64,000 bases of DNA from assembly GCF_019303495.1 (NCBI RefSeq), contig NZ_JAEVFI010000008.1:30363-94362 (forward strand), in the 5' to 3' direction. How positions within the stretch are numbered: the first letter of the stretch is position 1; each line of letters opens with the position of its first letter. Source of the DNA: Streptomyces sp. JJ66 (GTDB lineage Bacteria; Actinomycetota; Actinomycetes; Streptomycetales; Streptomycetaceae). This document shows, in pieces, positions 36,346-45,398 of this stretch. The position numbers and the translations under genes were made by a program. The notes under the pieces are model-generated. The model ran no database searches. It was given only the letters and a program-made list of their open reading frames with translations, and had not been told where the DNA came from.

Positions 36346-38475
36346 TCAGCGCTCGGACTCGGGGAGGTGGACCTCCGCGGTGTCGGGACGGTGGTCGGGA
36401 AGCGCGGAGTGGGCCGTCGCCTCGCGGTGGAGGCGCAGGAACTCCAGGTGCCGCTCGTACTGGTCGAGCATGTCGGCGATGAGCTGTTCCTTGCTGTACC
36501 CCATCACGTTGTACCCCTGGCTGCCCTCCGCGAGCTGCACCTCGAAGCGCACGTAGGTGTCGTGCTGGGTGACCGAACGGGTGGCGAACGCCGGGGTGGG
36601 TGTCTCGATGGGCCAAACGCGGTAGATGAACTCGTCGCTCCGCCCGATGGGTACCATCAGGCCCACGTGCGGCAGGCCCAGCTCCTCATCCATCTCTTCG
36701 GTGACCTGCGCCTCGACGCCCTGGGCGTGCAGTTCCCCGGCGACTTCCGCGAACGCGGGGCGCACCGTCTCGTCGACGAAGCGGGCGGCGTGCCGTTTCG
36801 TCGGGAAGCTCATGGCGCGGGCGAGCCGTTGCCGCCAGTTGCGCTGGGCGACTTCGCCGCGATGCGTGGTACGGCTGGACAGCGACGACGGCAGGGTCGC
36901 CGTCAGCGCCTCGTCCCGCATGCGTTCGAGCCGCAGCGCCTTGTACAGCCCCGCGATGATCAGGAACATCACGAAGGAGAACGGCAGCCCCATGATGATC
37001 GTCGCGCTGGTGAGGGCGTCCACCCCGCCGACGAGCAGCATGGCGAGCGTCAGCAGCCCGGTCGCCCCGGCCCAGAACACGCGCATCCAGGGCTGGGAGT
37101 CGGTCAGCGGCGTCGGCAGGTGGGAGCTGAGGTTGCCGATGACCAGGGCGCCGGAGTCGGCGGAGGTGACGTAGAGCAGCAGGCCGACGAACGTCGCCAG
37201 CCCCGCGCTGAACAGTGCCCCCGGGAACTGCTCCAGCAGGCCGTAGAACCCCTGTTCCGGGAAGTTCATGGCGGTCTCGCCGAACTCCTGGTTGCCGTCG
37301 CGGATGACGCCGAGCGCGCTGTTGCCGAACACCGACAGGAACGTCAGTGTGAACAGGAACGGGATGATCAGCGTGGCGCCCACGAACTCCCGCAGCGTGC
37401 GGCCCTTGGAGATCCGGGCCAGGAACATGCCGACGAACGGCGCCCAGGCGACCCACCAGGCCCAGAAGAACAGCGTCCAGGCGTTGAGCCAGTCGGTGGG
37501 CGGGTCGAAGGCGAAGGTGTTGAGCGTCATCGACGGGAAACGGCTCACGTAGTCGCCGATGTTCATGATGAGGCCGTTGAGCAGCCGGACCGGGTCGCCG
37601 ACGACGATGATGTAGGCCATCAACAGCACGGCCAGCAGTACGTTGAGCTGGGACAGCCGCCGGATGCCCCGGTCCACGCCCGCCACCGCCGAGACCGTGG
37701 CCATGACGACGGCGACGGCCACCAGTCCGATCTGGGCGGCCAGCCCCTCGTCGATACCGAACAGGAAGTTCAGCCCGTAGTTGAGCTGCACGACGCCGAT
37801 GCCCAGCGAGACCGAGATGCCGAACACGGTGCCGATGATGGCCGCGAGGTCCACCGAGTCGCCGATCTTGCCGTAGATGCGGCGGCCGATGATCGGGTAG
37901 AGCGCCGAGCGGATCGCCAGCGGCAGGCGGTAGCGGAAGGCGAAGTAGCCCAGGGCCATGCCCATCAGCGCGTACATGGCCCAGCCGGTGATCCCGTAGT
38001 GGAACAGCGTCCACACCACCGCCTGCCGGGCGGCCTCGACCGTCTCCGCGTCACCCGAGGGCGGGGCGAGGTAGTTGGTGACGGGCCCGGCCACGGAGAA
38101 GAACATCAGGTCGATGCCGATGCCAGCAGCGAAGAGCATCGCGGCCCAGGCGAAGAGCCCGTAGTCGGGTTTGGAGTGCTTGGGTCCGAGTTTGATGGTG
38201 CCGTAACGTGACAGGGCGACGTACAGCACGAACACCAGGTACAGCGTCGCGGCCAGGAAGTAGTACCAGCCGAACCCGGTGGTGATCCAGTTGACCACCA
38301 CCCCGATGGCGTCCTCCGCACCCTGCGGTGTGATGATCGCCCAGATCGAGACCGCGAGGATCAGTACCGAGGAGCCGTAGAAGACGACGCGCTTGAGCTC
38401 CGTCTCCCTCGACGGCCTGGCCTCGGTGAGCTCTTCCTGCGTGGGCGCGGGAGCGCCCGGTCCTTCGGCCGACAC
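36346..38475 (-). CDS. BCCT family choline/betaine/carnitine-type transporter
   Basis: 709 residues, long for the family and like E. coli BetT with its cytosolic C-terminal extension (about 190 residues from 520). About 12 transmembrane helices occupy residues 30-510. The signature FFWAWWVAWAPFVGMFLARI, whose tryptophans form the trimethylammonium-binding site, is intact. BCCT proteins import choline, betaine or carnitine, with the C-terminal domain sensing osmolarity. The GTG at 38475 follows AAGGGG. It converges with the catalase gene, a combination suggesting osmotic/oxidative stress. Choline is the best guess for substrate. Confidence 0.92.
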   Translation of the reverse strand: MSAEGPGAPAPTQEELTEARPSRETELKRVVFYGSSVLILAVSIWAIITPQGAEDAIGVVVNWITTGFGWYYFLAATLYLVFVLYVALSRYGTIKLGPKHSKPDYGLFAWAAMLFAAGIGIDLMFFSVAGPVTNYLAPPSGDAETVEAARQAVVWTLFHYGITGWAMYALMGMALGYFAFRYRLPLAIRSALYPIIGRRIYGKIGDSVDLAAIIGTVFGISVSLGIGVVQLNYGLNFLFGIDEGLAAQIGLVAVAVVMATVSAVAGVDRGIRRLSQLNVLLAVLLMAYIIVVGDPVRLLNGLIMNIGDYVSRFPSMTLNTFAFDPPTDWLNAWTLFFWAWWVAWAPFVGMFLARISKGRTLREFVGATLIIPFLFTLTFLSVFGNSALGVIRDGNQEFGETAMNFPEQGFYGLLEQFPGALFSAGLATFVGLLLYVTSADSGALVIGNLSSHLPTPLTDSQPWMRVFWAGATGLLTLAMLLVGGVDALTSATIIMGLPFSFVMFLIIAGLYKALRLERMRDEALTATLPSSLSSRTTHRGEVAQRNWRQRLARAMSFPTKRHAARFVDETVRPAFAEVAGELHAQGVEAQVTEEMDEELGLPHVGLMVPIGRSDEFIYRVWPIETPTPAFATRSVTQHDTYVRFEVQLAEGSQGYNVMGYSKEQLIADMLDQYERHLEFLRLHREATAHSALPDHRPDTAEVHLPESER

Positions 38476-38831
38476 GGCTCACCCCTTCGCTAACGCCAGC
38501 GGTGGACGGCGGGCACCGGTCGCCCGGCACCCGCCAGCGGCGCCCCTCACACGCGTGGCGCGGCCAGGGCCGGGTCACGCGCACGGCAGGGCTCCGCCCC
38601 TCAACTTAGCCCCGATCCTGCCCGGCGTACCGCACGAAGAGAGCAAACGGTGCATATCGTGACCTAGTGGACGTCTTGGCGGGAGGGCGCAGTGCCCGGG
38701 GCAGGCACTGCCGGAGGTGCCGAACCCGGGCAGCGGGGCCGGGAAACCCCGGCCCCGCGTCCCGGGCGATCCGGCGCCCCGCCCGGGATCACCCACAGAC
38801 CGCGTCCCGGGCGCGGCGGCACCGCGTGGCG
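38476..38831. other. Intergenic region between pyc and the BCCT gene
   Basis: About 356 bases. It contains a strong hairpin (38733-38758) that probably terminates pyc, and on the other side the promoter of the BCCT gene, for which no clear -35/-10 pair is seen. Confidence 0.4.
38733..38758 (-). terminator. Terminator of the pyruvate carboxylase gene
   Basis: A 10-bp perfect stem (GCGGGGCCGG / CCGGCCCCGC) with a 6-base loop, 74 bases downstream of the pyc stop. Confidence 0.65.
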
Positions 38832-41800
38832 CTACGGCGCGATCTCGGCCAGCAGGTCCCCGGCCTCCACCTGCTGGACGCCGCCGATCGCCAGTCGCCG
38901 GACGGTGCCGGCGGTCTGGGCGGTGATGGACGCCTCCATCTTCATCGCCTCGATGGTCGCCACCGTCTGACCGGCCGCCACCTCGGTACCCTCCGCCACC
39001 TGGAGCGTGACCACCCCGGCGAAGGGCGCCGAGACGTGGCGGTCGTTGCCGGGCTCGGCCTTCTCGGCCGCCTTGACCGCGCTGGCCACGGAGGTGTCGC
39101 GCACCGGCACCGGGCGCAGCTGGCCGTTCAGCCGGGCCAGTACGGTGCGGTAGCCGCGCTCGTCGGCGTCGGAGATGGCCTCCAGCTCGATCAGCAGCGT
39201 CACGCCCTGCTCCAGGGTGACGGTGTGCTCCTGGTCGGGTTCCAGTCCGTAGAAGAAGTCCTTCGTCGACAGCACCGAGGTGTCACCGAAGCTCTCCCGG
39301 TGGGTGGTGAAGGACTTCGCCGGCGCCGGGAACAACAGCCGGTTCAGCGTCGCCCGCGGCGCCTCGGCCAGACCGCGCCGGTCCTCCTCGGTCAGCCGTG
39401 GCGCCTCACCGCGCGGGCTGCGGGCCGCGAGCGCCCGGGTGCGGAACGGCTCGGGCCAGCCGCCGGGCGGATCGCCCAGCTCGCCGCGCAGGAAGCCGAC
39501 GACGGAGTCCGGCACGTCGAACTTGCCCGGGTCCGCCTCGAAGTCGGCGGCCGTGACCCCGGCGCCCACCAGATGCAGCGCGAGGTCGCCGACGACCTTG
39601 GACGAGGGCGTCACCTTCACCAGGCGGCCCAGCATCCGGTCGGCGGCCGCGTAGCAGTCCTCGATCAGCTCGAACCGGTCGCCCAGGCCCAGCGCGATGG
39701 CCTGCTGCCGCAGGTTGGACAGCTGGCCGCCGGGGATCTCGTGGTGGTAGACGCGGCCGGTCGGCGAGGCGAGCCCGGACTCGAACGGCGCGTACACCCT
39801 GCGCACGGCCTCCCAGTACGGCTCCAGGTCACTGACGGCCCGCAGCGACAGCCCGGTCGCCCGCTCGGTGTGGTCGGTGGCCGCCACCAGCGCGGACAGC
39901 GAGGGCTGGCTGGTCGTCCCGGCCATCGAGGCGACGGCGGCGTCCACCGCGTCCACCCCGGCGTCGATCGCGGCCATCAGGGTGGCGAGCTGGCCGCCGG
40001 CGGTGTCGTGGGTGTGCAGGTGCACCGGCAGGTCGAAGCGCTCGCGCAGCGCCGTGACCAGCGTCCGCGCGGCGTGCGGGCGCAGCAGGCCCGCCATGTC
40101 CTTGATGGCCAGGACGTGCGCGCCCGCCTCGGCGATCTCCTCCGCCAGGCGCAGGTAGTAGTCGAGGGTGTAGAGCTGCTCCGCCGGGTCGGACAGGTCG
40201 GCGGTGTAGCACAGCGCGACCTCTGCCAGTGAGGTGCCCGTCGCCCGCACCGCGTCGATCGCCGGGCGCATCTGGGAGACGTCGTTGAGCGCGTCGAAGA
40301 TGCGGAAGACGTCCATGCCGGTGGCGGCGGCCTCGGCGACGAACGCGTCGGTGACCTCCGTCGGGTACGGCGTGTAGCCCACCGTGTTGCGGCCGCGCAG
40401 CAGCATTTGCGTGCAGATGCCCGGCACCGCCTCGCGCAGCGCGGCCAGCCGCTCCCACGGGTCCTCGGCCAGGAAGCGCAGCGCGACGTCGTAGGTGGCG
40501 CCGCCCCAGCACTCCAGGCTCAGCAGTTCGGGGGTGGTGCGGGCCACGTGCGGGGCGGCGGCCAGCAGGTCCCGGGTGCGCACCCGGGTGGCCAGCAGCG
40601 ACTGGTGGGCGTCGCGGAAGGTGGTGTCGGTGACGGCGACGCCGCGCCGCGCGCGCAGGTCGGCCGCGAACCCCTCCGGGCCGAGCGTCAGCAGCCGCTG
40701 CCGGGAGCCCTCGGGGGCGGGCGCGGTCAGGTCGGTGGCGGGCAGCTTGTCCTGCGGCTCGACCACCCGGGGGCGCGGACCGTGCGGCTGGTTGACCGTC
40801 ATGTCGGCCAGGTAGGTGAGGATGCGGCTGCCGCGGTCGGCCGGCGGGCGGGTGCGCAGCAGCTCGGGACGCTCGTCGATGAACGAGGTGGTGACCCGGC
40901 CCTCCTGGAAGTCCGGGTCCTCCAGCACGGCGCCGAGGAACGGCAGGTTGGTCGCCACGCCACGGATGCGGAACTCCGCGATGGCGCGCCGGGCGCGGCG
41001 CACGGCGCCCGCGTGGTCGTGGCCGTGGCAGGAGAGTTTGACCAGCAGCGAGTCGAAGTGGGCGGAGACCGACGCGCCGGTGTGCACGGTGCCGCCGTCC
41101 AGCCGCACGCCCGGCCCGCCGGGGGAGCGGTAGGCGGAGATGGTCCCGGTGTCGGGGCGGAAGCCGTTGGCGGGGTCCTCGGTGGTGACGCGGCACTGGA
41201 GCGCGGCCCCGGAGACGGTGATGTTCTCCTGGGCCAGATCCAGCTCCGGCAGCGTCTTGCCGGAGGCGATGCGCAGCTGCGCGATCACCAGGTCCCGGTC
41301 GGTGATCTGCTCGGTGACGGTGTGCTCGACCTGGATACGCGGGTTCATCTCGATGAAGACGTGGTTGCCGCGCTCGTCTACCAGGAACTCCACCGTGCCC
41401 GCGTTCACGTAGCCGATGTGGCGGGCGAAGGCGACGGCGTCCGCGCAGATCCGCTCCCGCAGCGCCGGGTTCAGGTTCGGCGCGGGCGCGATCTCCACGA
41501 CCTTCTGGTGCCGCCGCTGCACCGAGCAGTCCCGCTCGTAGAGGTGGACGACGTTGCCCGCCGCGTCGGCGAGGATCTGCACCTCGATGTGGCGCGGGTT
41601 GACGACGGCCTGTTCCAGGAACACCGTCGCGTCACCGAACGCCGAGCGGGCCTCGCGCATGGCCGCCTCGATCGCGTCCCGCAGCCCGGCCGGGTCCGCC
41701 ACGCGCCGCATACCGCGTCCGCCACCGCCGGCTACGGCCTTGACGAACACCGGGAACCCGATGTCCCCGGCCGCGGCCACCAGGGCATCGACGTCCTGAG

Positions 41801-42212
41801 ACGGCTCACAGGAGCGCAGCACCGGCACCCCGGCCGCGCGCGCGGCGGCCACCGCGCGGGCTTTGTTGCCCGTCAGCTCCAGCACCGCCGAGGGCGGGCC
41901 GACGAAGGTGATGTCCGCGTCGGCGCAGGCCGCGGCCAGCTCCGGGTTCTCCGACAGGAAGCCGTACCCGGGGTAGACGGCATCCGCGCCGGCCCGGCGG
42001 GCGGCCTTGACGATCTCGTCCACGGACAGGTAGGCGCGCACCGGGTGGCCTTCCGCGCCGATGCGGTACGCCTCGTCGGCCTTGGCGCGGTGCAGCGAGT
42101 TGCGGTCCTCGTGGGGGAAGACCGCCACGGTGGAGATGCCCAGCTCGAAGGCCGCGCGGAACGCCCGGATCGCGATCTCCCCGCGATTGGCGACCAGTAG
42201 TTTGTCGAACAT
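38832..42212 (-). CDS. pyc: Pyruvate carboxylase
   Basis: 1126 residues from the ATG at 42212 (FDKLLVANRGEIAIRAFRAA). The order is: biotin carboxylase (1-460; ATP-grasp KAVAGGGGRGMRRV), carboxyltransferase (about 520-830; TTFRDAHQSLLATRVRTRDL, and the metal-binding LHTHDTAGGQ), the linker/tetramerisation region, and a biotinyl domain with Lys1091 in IEAMKMEAS. This single-chain form converts pyruvate and bicarbonate to oxaloacetate. The open frame continues upstream by 276 codons without a ribosome site or family similarity, so the internal ATG is used. It is transcribed alone and ends at a strong hairpin. Confidence 0.97.
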   Translation of the reverse strand: MFDKLLVANRGEIAIRAFRAAFELGISTVAVFPHEDRNSLHRAKADEAYRIGAEGHPVRAYLSVDEIVKAARRAGADAVYPGYGFLSENPELAAACADADITFVGPPSAVLELTGNKARAVAAARAAGVPVLRSCEPSQDVDALVAAAGDIGFPVFVKAVAGGGGRGMRRVADPAGLRDAIEAAMREARSAFGDATVFLEQAVVNPRHIEVQILADAAGNVVHLYERDCSVQRRHQKVVEIAPAPNLNPALRERICADAVAFARHIGYVNAGTVEFLVDERGNHVFIEMNPRIQVEHTVTEQITDRDLVIAQLRIASGKTLPELDLAQENITVSGAALQCRVTTEDPANGFRPDTGTISAYRSPGGPGVRLDGGTVHTGASVSAHFDSLLVKLSCHGHDHAGAVRRARRAIAEFRIRGVATNLPFLGAVLEDPDFQEGRVTTSFIDERPELLRTRPPADRGSRILTYLADMTVNQPHGPRPRVVEPQDKLPATDLTAPAPEGSRQRLLTLGPEGFAADLRARRGVAVTDTTFRDAHQSLLATRVRTRDLLAAAPHVARTTPELLSLECWGGATYDVALRFLAEDPWERLAALREAVPGICTQMLLRGRNTVGYTPYPTEVTDAFVAEAAATGMDVFRIFDALNDVSQMRPAIDAVRATGTSLAEVALCYTADLSDPAEQLYTLDYYLRLAEEIAEAGAHVLAIKDMAGLLRPHAARTLVTALRERFDLPVHLHTHDTAGGQLATLMAAIDAGVDAVDAAVASMAGTTSQPSLSALVAATDHTERATGLSLRAVSDLEPYWEAVRRVYAPFESGLASPTGRVYHHEIPGGQLSNLRQQAIALGLGDRFELIEDCYAAADRMLGRLVKVTPSSKVVGDLALHLVGAGVTAADFEADPGKFDVPDSVVGFLRGELGDPPGGWPEPFRTRALAARSPRGEAPRLTEEDRRGLAEAPRATLNRLLFPAPAKSFTTHRESFGDTSVLSTKDFFYGLEPDQEHTVTLEQGVTLLIELEAISDADERGYRTVLARLNGQLRPVPVRDTSVASAVKAAEKAEPGNDRHVSAPFAGVVTLQVAEGTEVAAGQTVATIEAMKMEASITAQTAGTVRRLAIGGVQQVEAGDLLAEIAP

Positions 42213-42415
42213 CTCGCTCCGAGTCGTGTGAGTCCGGTTACTGGCACCCGGTGCCATCCCGGGTGGGGGCACCGTACCGTCCAGGGGCGAGAAGGTCATG
42301 TAACGATCAACACACGCCGATCGGGCAGCCCACCGCCGGGGTCGGCCGCACAGCCATGCCGCCCGCTCGCCAGCGGCCCGGCCCCGGGAGGCGGCATGGG
42401 CGCGCGGCCTTGTCG

Positions 42416-43015
42416 TCAGCCCGGCGGGGGGTCCGGGGTGTTCAGCTCGGTGGTGAGCTCGCCGAGGAAGCGCAGGACGACGTCGAGTTCCGCGGCGCTG
42501 AACCGGCGCTGGACGGTGTCGGTGCTGCGGGCCAGCGGACGGAACGCCTCGCGGGCCACGGTACGTCCGGCCGGGGCGTAGTGCAGGTGGGTGACGCGGC
42601 CGTCGGCGCTGTCCCGCGTGCGGGTGATGTGGCCGCCGCGCTCCAGCCGGTCCAGGCAGGCGCTCACCGCGCCGGAGGTGAGGTTCAGGTGGCGGCGCAA
42701 CCGGCCGGGGGTCAGCGGGCCGCCCTGGCCGTCGCCGTCCAGGATCGCGATGAGTGCCAGCAGGTCGGTGTGGTGCAGCCCCTGGGAGCGGGCGAAGTCC
42801 TGCGCCACCCGGTTGACGCCCGCGGTGACGCCGCGCAGCTGGACGGCCAGGGCGTGCAGGCTCCGGGCGCCGCCCGCGTCGTCGGCCGTGGAACCGCGAG
42901 CACGCGTCGGGCCGCGCCCACGCGTCGGGGTGCCGCCGGGCGCCGGGCCGCCGTCGGGCACCGGATCGTCGCCGGGCGCCGGATCGCCAGGGGAGGGCTC
43001 GGGTGTCGCCGTCAC
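42416..43015 (-). CDS. MarR family transcriptional regulator
   Basis: 199 residues. A Pro/Gly-rich N-terminal tail of about 45 residues precedes a winged helix-turn-helix (LTPGRLRRHLNLTSGAVSAC, LDRLERGGHITRTRDSADGR). MarR proteins are dimers that repress adjacent genes until a small ligand binds. It is divergent from the MMPL exporter, with a perfect 7-1-7 palindrome between them, so it most likely controls that exporter and itself. The GTG at 43015 overlaps a G-rich site. The long N-terminal tail is unusual, and a start further inside is possible. Confidence 0.87.
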   Translation of the reverse strand: MTATPEPSPGDPAPGDDPVPDGGPAPGGTPTRGRGPTRARGSTADDAGGARSLHALAVQLRGVTAGVNRVAQDFARSQGLHHTDLLALIAILDGDGQGGPLTPGRLRRHLNLTSGAVSACLDRLERGGHITRTRDSADGRVTHLHYAPAGRTVAREAFRPLARSTDTVQRRFSAAELDVVLRFLGELTTELNTPDPPPG

Positions 43016-43034
43016 ACCCCCACCCTAAGTAATC

Positions 43035-43049
43035 TCTCAATCATTGAGA
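43035..43049. promoter_or_regulatory. MarR-type operator
   Basis: TCTCAAT-C-ATTGAGA, a perfect 15-base palindrome 20 bases from the MarR start and 58 bases from the MMPL start. It is markedly AT-rich against its surroundings and has the half-site spacing expected for a MarR dimer. Confidence 0.75.
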
Positions 43050-43106
43050 TAGTTTGGTGGTCCTCCTCGGCCGCATGGCCGTGTCGCCGATTCCGAAGGT
43101 GGTGTC

Positions 43107-45197
43107 ATGCGCAGCCCCGCGCCGCGAACAACCCGTTGGCTCCTGCCCGCCGTCCTGCTCCTGGTCTGGCTCGCCCTGGGCGGTGTCGTCGGTCCCTTCG
43201 CCGGGAAGCTGGGCGAAGTAGCCACCAACGACCAGGCCGCGTTCCTGCCGCAGAGTGCCGAGTCCACCCGGGTGCTGGAGGAGCAGGAGGCGTTCCAGGA
43301 CAGTGACGCGATCCCGGCCATCGTGGTGTGGACGGCCGACGACGGCACCATGACCGACGCCCAGCGCGCCCAGGCCGGTGAGGCGCTGACCGCCATGGCG
43401 GACGTCGAAGGGGTGACGGGACGCGCCTCGCCGCCGCTGCCGTCGCAGGACGGCGAGGCCCTCCAGGGCGTCGTGCAGCTCCAGGGGGATCTCGACGAGG
43501 AGATGGCCACGGCACTGGAGGAACTGCGGGCGGCGGCGGGGGAGGTGCCCGGCACCAGCGTCTATATCGCCGGTCCCGCCGCCACGCAGGCTGACCTACA
43601 GGACGCGTTCGCCGGAATCGACGGCCTGCTGCTGGCCGTCGCCCTCAGCGTCGTGCTGCTGATCCTGCTGCTGGTCTACCGCAGTGTGCTGCTGCCGCTG
43701 GTGATCATGACCGGGGCCGTGCTCGCCCTGTCGCTGGCCAGCGCGATCGTCTACCAGCTCGCCCAGGCCGATGTGGTGCGCGTGGACGGCCAGGTGCAGG
43801 GCATCCTGTCCATTCTGGTGATCGGCGCGGCCACCGACTACGCCCTGTTGCTGTCGGCCCGCTTCCGGGAGGAACTGGCCGCCGGGCACCCCCGGTGGAC
43901 GGCCATGATCGCGGCGGTGCGCCGCTCTACCGGGGCGATCGTGGCCAGCGCGGCCACCGTGGCCGCCGGGCTGCTCGCCCTGCTGCTCAGCGACCTCACC
44001 AACAACCGGGCGCTCGGCCCGGTGGGCGCGATCGGCATCGCCTGCTCGGTGGCCGTCATGCTCACCTTCCTGCCCGCCGCGCTCGCTCTGCTCGGCCGGG
44101 CCGCGTACTGGCCCGCGCGGCTGAAGCGCGGCGCGGAGCCCACCGATTCCGGAGTCTCCGGCGGCGGCGTGTGGGCCAAGGTGGCCACGCTGATCGACCA
44201 GCGGCCGCGCCGCGTCCTGGCGGGAACGCTGGTCGCCCTGGTTGCCTGCGCCGCCTTCGCCCCGCAGCTGCGGACGGACGGGGCGCCGCTGAGTGAGACG
44301 TTCGTCGGCGAGGCGTCCTCGGTCCGGGCCCAGGAGGTGCTCGGCGAGCACTTCCCCGGCGGCTCCGGCAACCCCGCGGTGATCATCGCCGACGCCGACG
44401 CCGTGCGCGAGGTGACCGAGGTGGCCGCGGACACCGAAGGCGTCGCCCAGGCCGCCCCGCTCACCGAGTCCGGGCGTCCGGGCGGGGGGCCGCCCCGGGT
44501 CGAGGACGGCCGCGTCCTGGTCAACGCCACCCTGAGCGCGTCCTCCGACAGCGACGCCGCCCAGCGCACCGTGCAGCGGCTGCGCGAGGCGGTACACGAA
44601 GTAAGCGGCGCCGACGCCCTTGTGGGCGGCTACACCGCGCAGACCTACGACACCCGGGTCACCGCCGAACGCGACCGCGCGCTCATCACCCCCGTCGTCC
44701 TGGCCATCATCCTGCTCATCATCATCGCGCTGCTGCGCTCGGTGCTCATGCCGGTGCTGCTCGTGGCCACGGTGGCACTCAACTTCTTCGCCACCCTCGG
44801 CGTCGCCGCGCTGGTCTTCGACCATGTACTGGGCTTCACCGCCACCGACCCGTCCGTGCCGCTGTACGGCTTCGTCTTCCTGGTGGCACTCGGTGTCGAC
44901 TACAACATCTTCCTGATGACCCGCGTCCGCGAGGAGACGGTGCGCCATGACAGCCGGTTCGGCGTGCTCAAGGGGCTGACGGCCACCGGTGGCGTGATCA
45001 CTTCCGCGGGCGTGGTGCTCGCCGCCACCTTCGCCGCGCTGTCGGTCATCCCGCTGTCGTTCCTGGTACAGATCTCGTTCATCGTGGCCTTCGGCGTCCT
45101 GCTGGACACCTTCGTGGTCCGCTCGCTGCTGGTCCCGGCCCTGGTGCGGGTCATCGGCCCGGCGGTGTGGTGGCCCAGCCGGCTGCGCCACCGGTGA
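43107..45197 (+). CDS. MMPL family membrane transporter
   Basis: 696 residues with two repeats of about six transmembrane helices and two extracytoplasmic loops (about 35-170 and 390-520). The essential proton-relay motifs are present: GAATDYALLLSARFREEL in the first half and VALGVDYNIFLMTRVREE in the second. MMPL proteins export lipids, siderophores or antibiotics using the proton gradient. The ATG at 43107 follows AAGGTGG. The divergent MarR gene and operator imply inducible expression, possibly by the exported compound. It lies just upstream of the oxygenase-methyltransferase-acyltransferase cassette but has its own promoter region. Confidence 0.92.
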   Translation: MRSPAPRTTRWLLPAVLLLVWLALGGVVGPFAGKLGEVATNDQAAFLPQSAESTRVLEEQEAFQDSDAIPAIVVWTADDGTMTDAQRAQAGEALTAMADVEGVTGRASPPLPSQDGEALQGVVQLQGDLDEEMATALEELRAAAGEVPGTSVYIAGPAATQADLQDAFAGIDGLLLAVALSVVLLILLLVYRSVLLPLVIMTGAVLALSLASAIVYQLAQADVVRVDGQVQGILSILVIGAATDYALLLSARFREELAAGHPRWTAMIAAVRRSTGAIVASAATVAAGLLALLLSDLTNNRALGPVGAIGIACSVAVMLTFLPAALALLGRAAYWPARLKRGAEPTDSGVSGGGVWAKVATLIDQRPRRVLAGTLVALVACAAFAPQLRTDGAPLSETFVGEASSVRAQEVLGEHFPGGSGNPAVIIADADAVREVTEVAADTEGVAQAAPLTESGRPGGGPPRVEDGRVLVNATLSASSDSDAAQRTVQRLREAVHEVSGADALVGGYTAQTYDTRVTAERDRALITPVVLAIILLIIIALLRSVLMPVLLVATVALNFFATLGVAALVFDHVLGFTATDPSVPLYGFVFLVALGVDYNIFLMTRVREETVRHDSRFGVLKGLTATGGVITSAGVVLAATFAALSVIPLSFLVQISFIVAFGVLLDTFVVRSLLVPALVRVIGPAVWWPSRLRHR

Positions 45198-45271
45198 AGG
45201 CACCGTGACCGCACCCGGGCTGCCGGGCCGGCGGCGGGCGGATCACGGTTCGGGTACGGCCGCCCCCGCCG

Positions 45272-45285
45272 TGTGACGTGTCACA
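45272..45285. promoter_or_regulatory. Palindrome upstream of the oxygenase cassette
   Basis: TGTGAC-GT-GTCACA, perfect 6-2-6, 114 bases before the ATG at 45399. A further TTGTGACA lies at 45302. The half-site TGTGAC resembles Crp half-sites but the spacing is two bases shorter than in the Crp consensus. A cassette-specific operator is possible. Confidence 0.45.
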
Positions 45286-45398
45286 GACAATGGGCAGCGG
45301 GTTGTGACAGGCTCATCTCCGTTACCGCTCAGTAGAGTTGCCGCCGTGGTGGCCCGCCATGGCGGTCAGTGACGGTCTGCCCGCGTGGAGAGGATCGC

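Noticed and set aside
36343..38211. Long plus-strand open frame antisense to the BCCT transporter (and similar long antisense frames over pyc, SHMT, the DNA ligase, the GGDEF-EAL gene and MMPL)
   Set aside because: Such frames are expected opposite GC-rich genes. Their products are His/Arg/Gln/Gly-rich with no domain, and the opposing genes have full conserved motifs.
42213..43040. N-terminal extension of pyruvate carboxylase
   Set aside because: The 276 extra codons are antisense-type sequence over the MarR gene; the family starts at the ATG at 42212.
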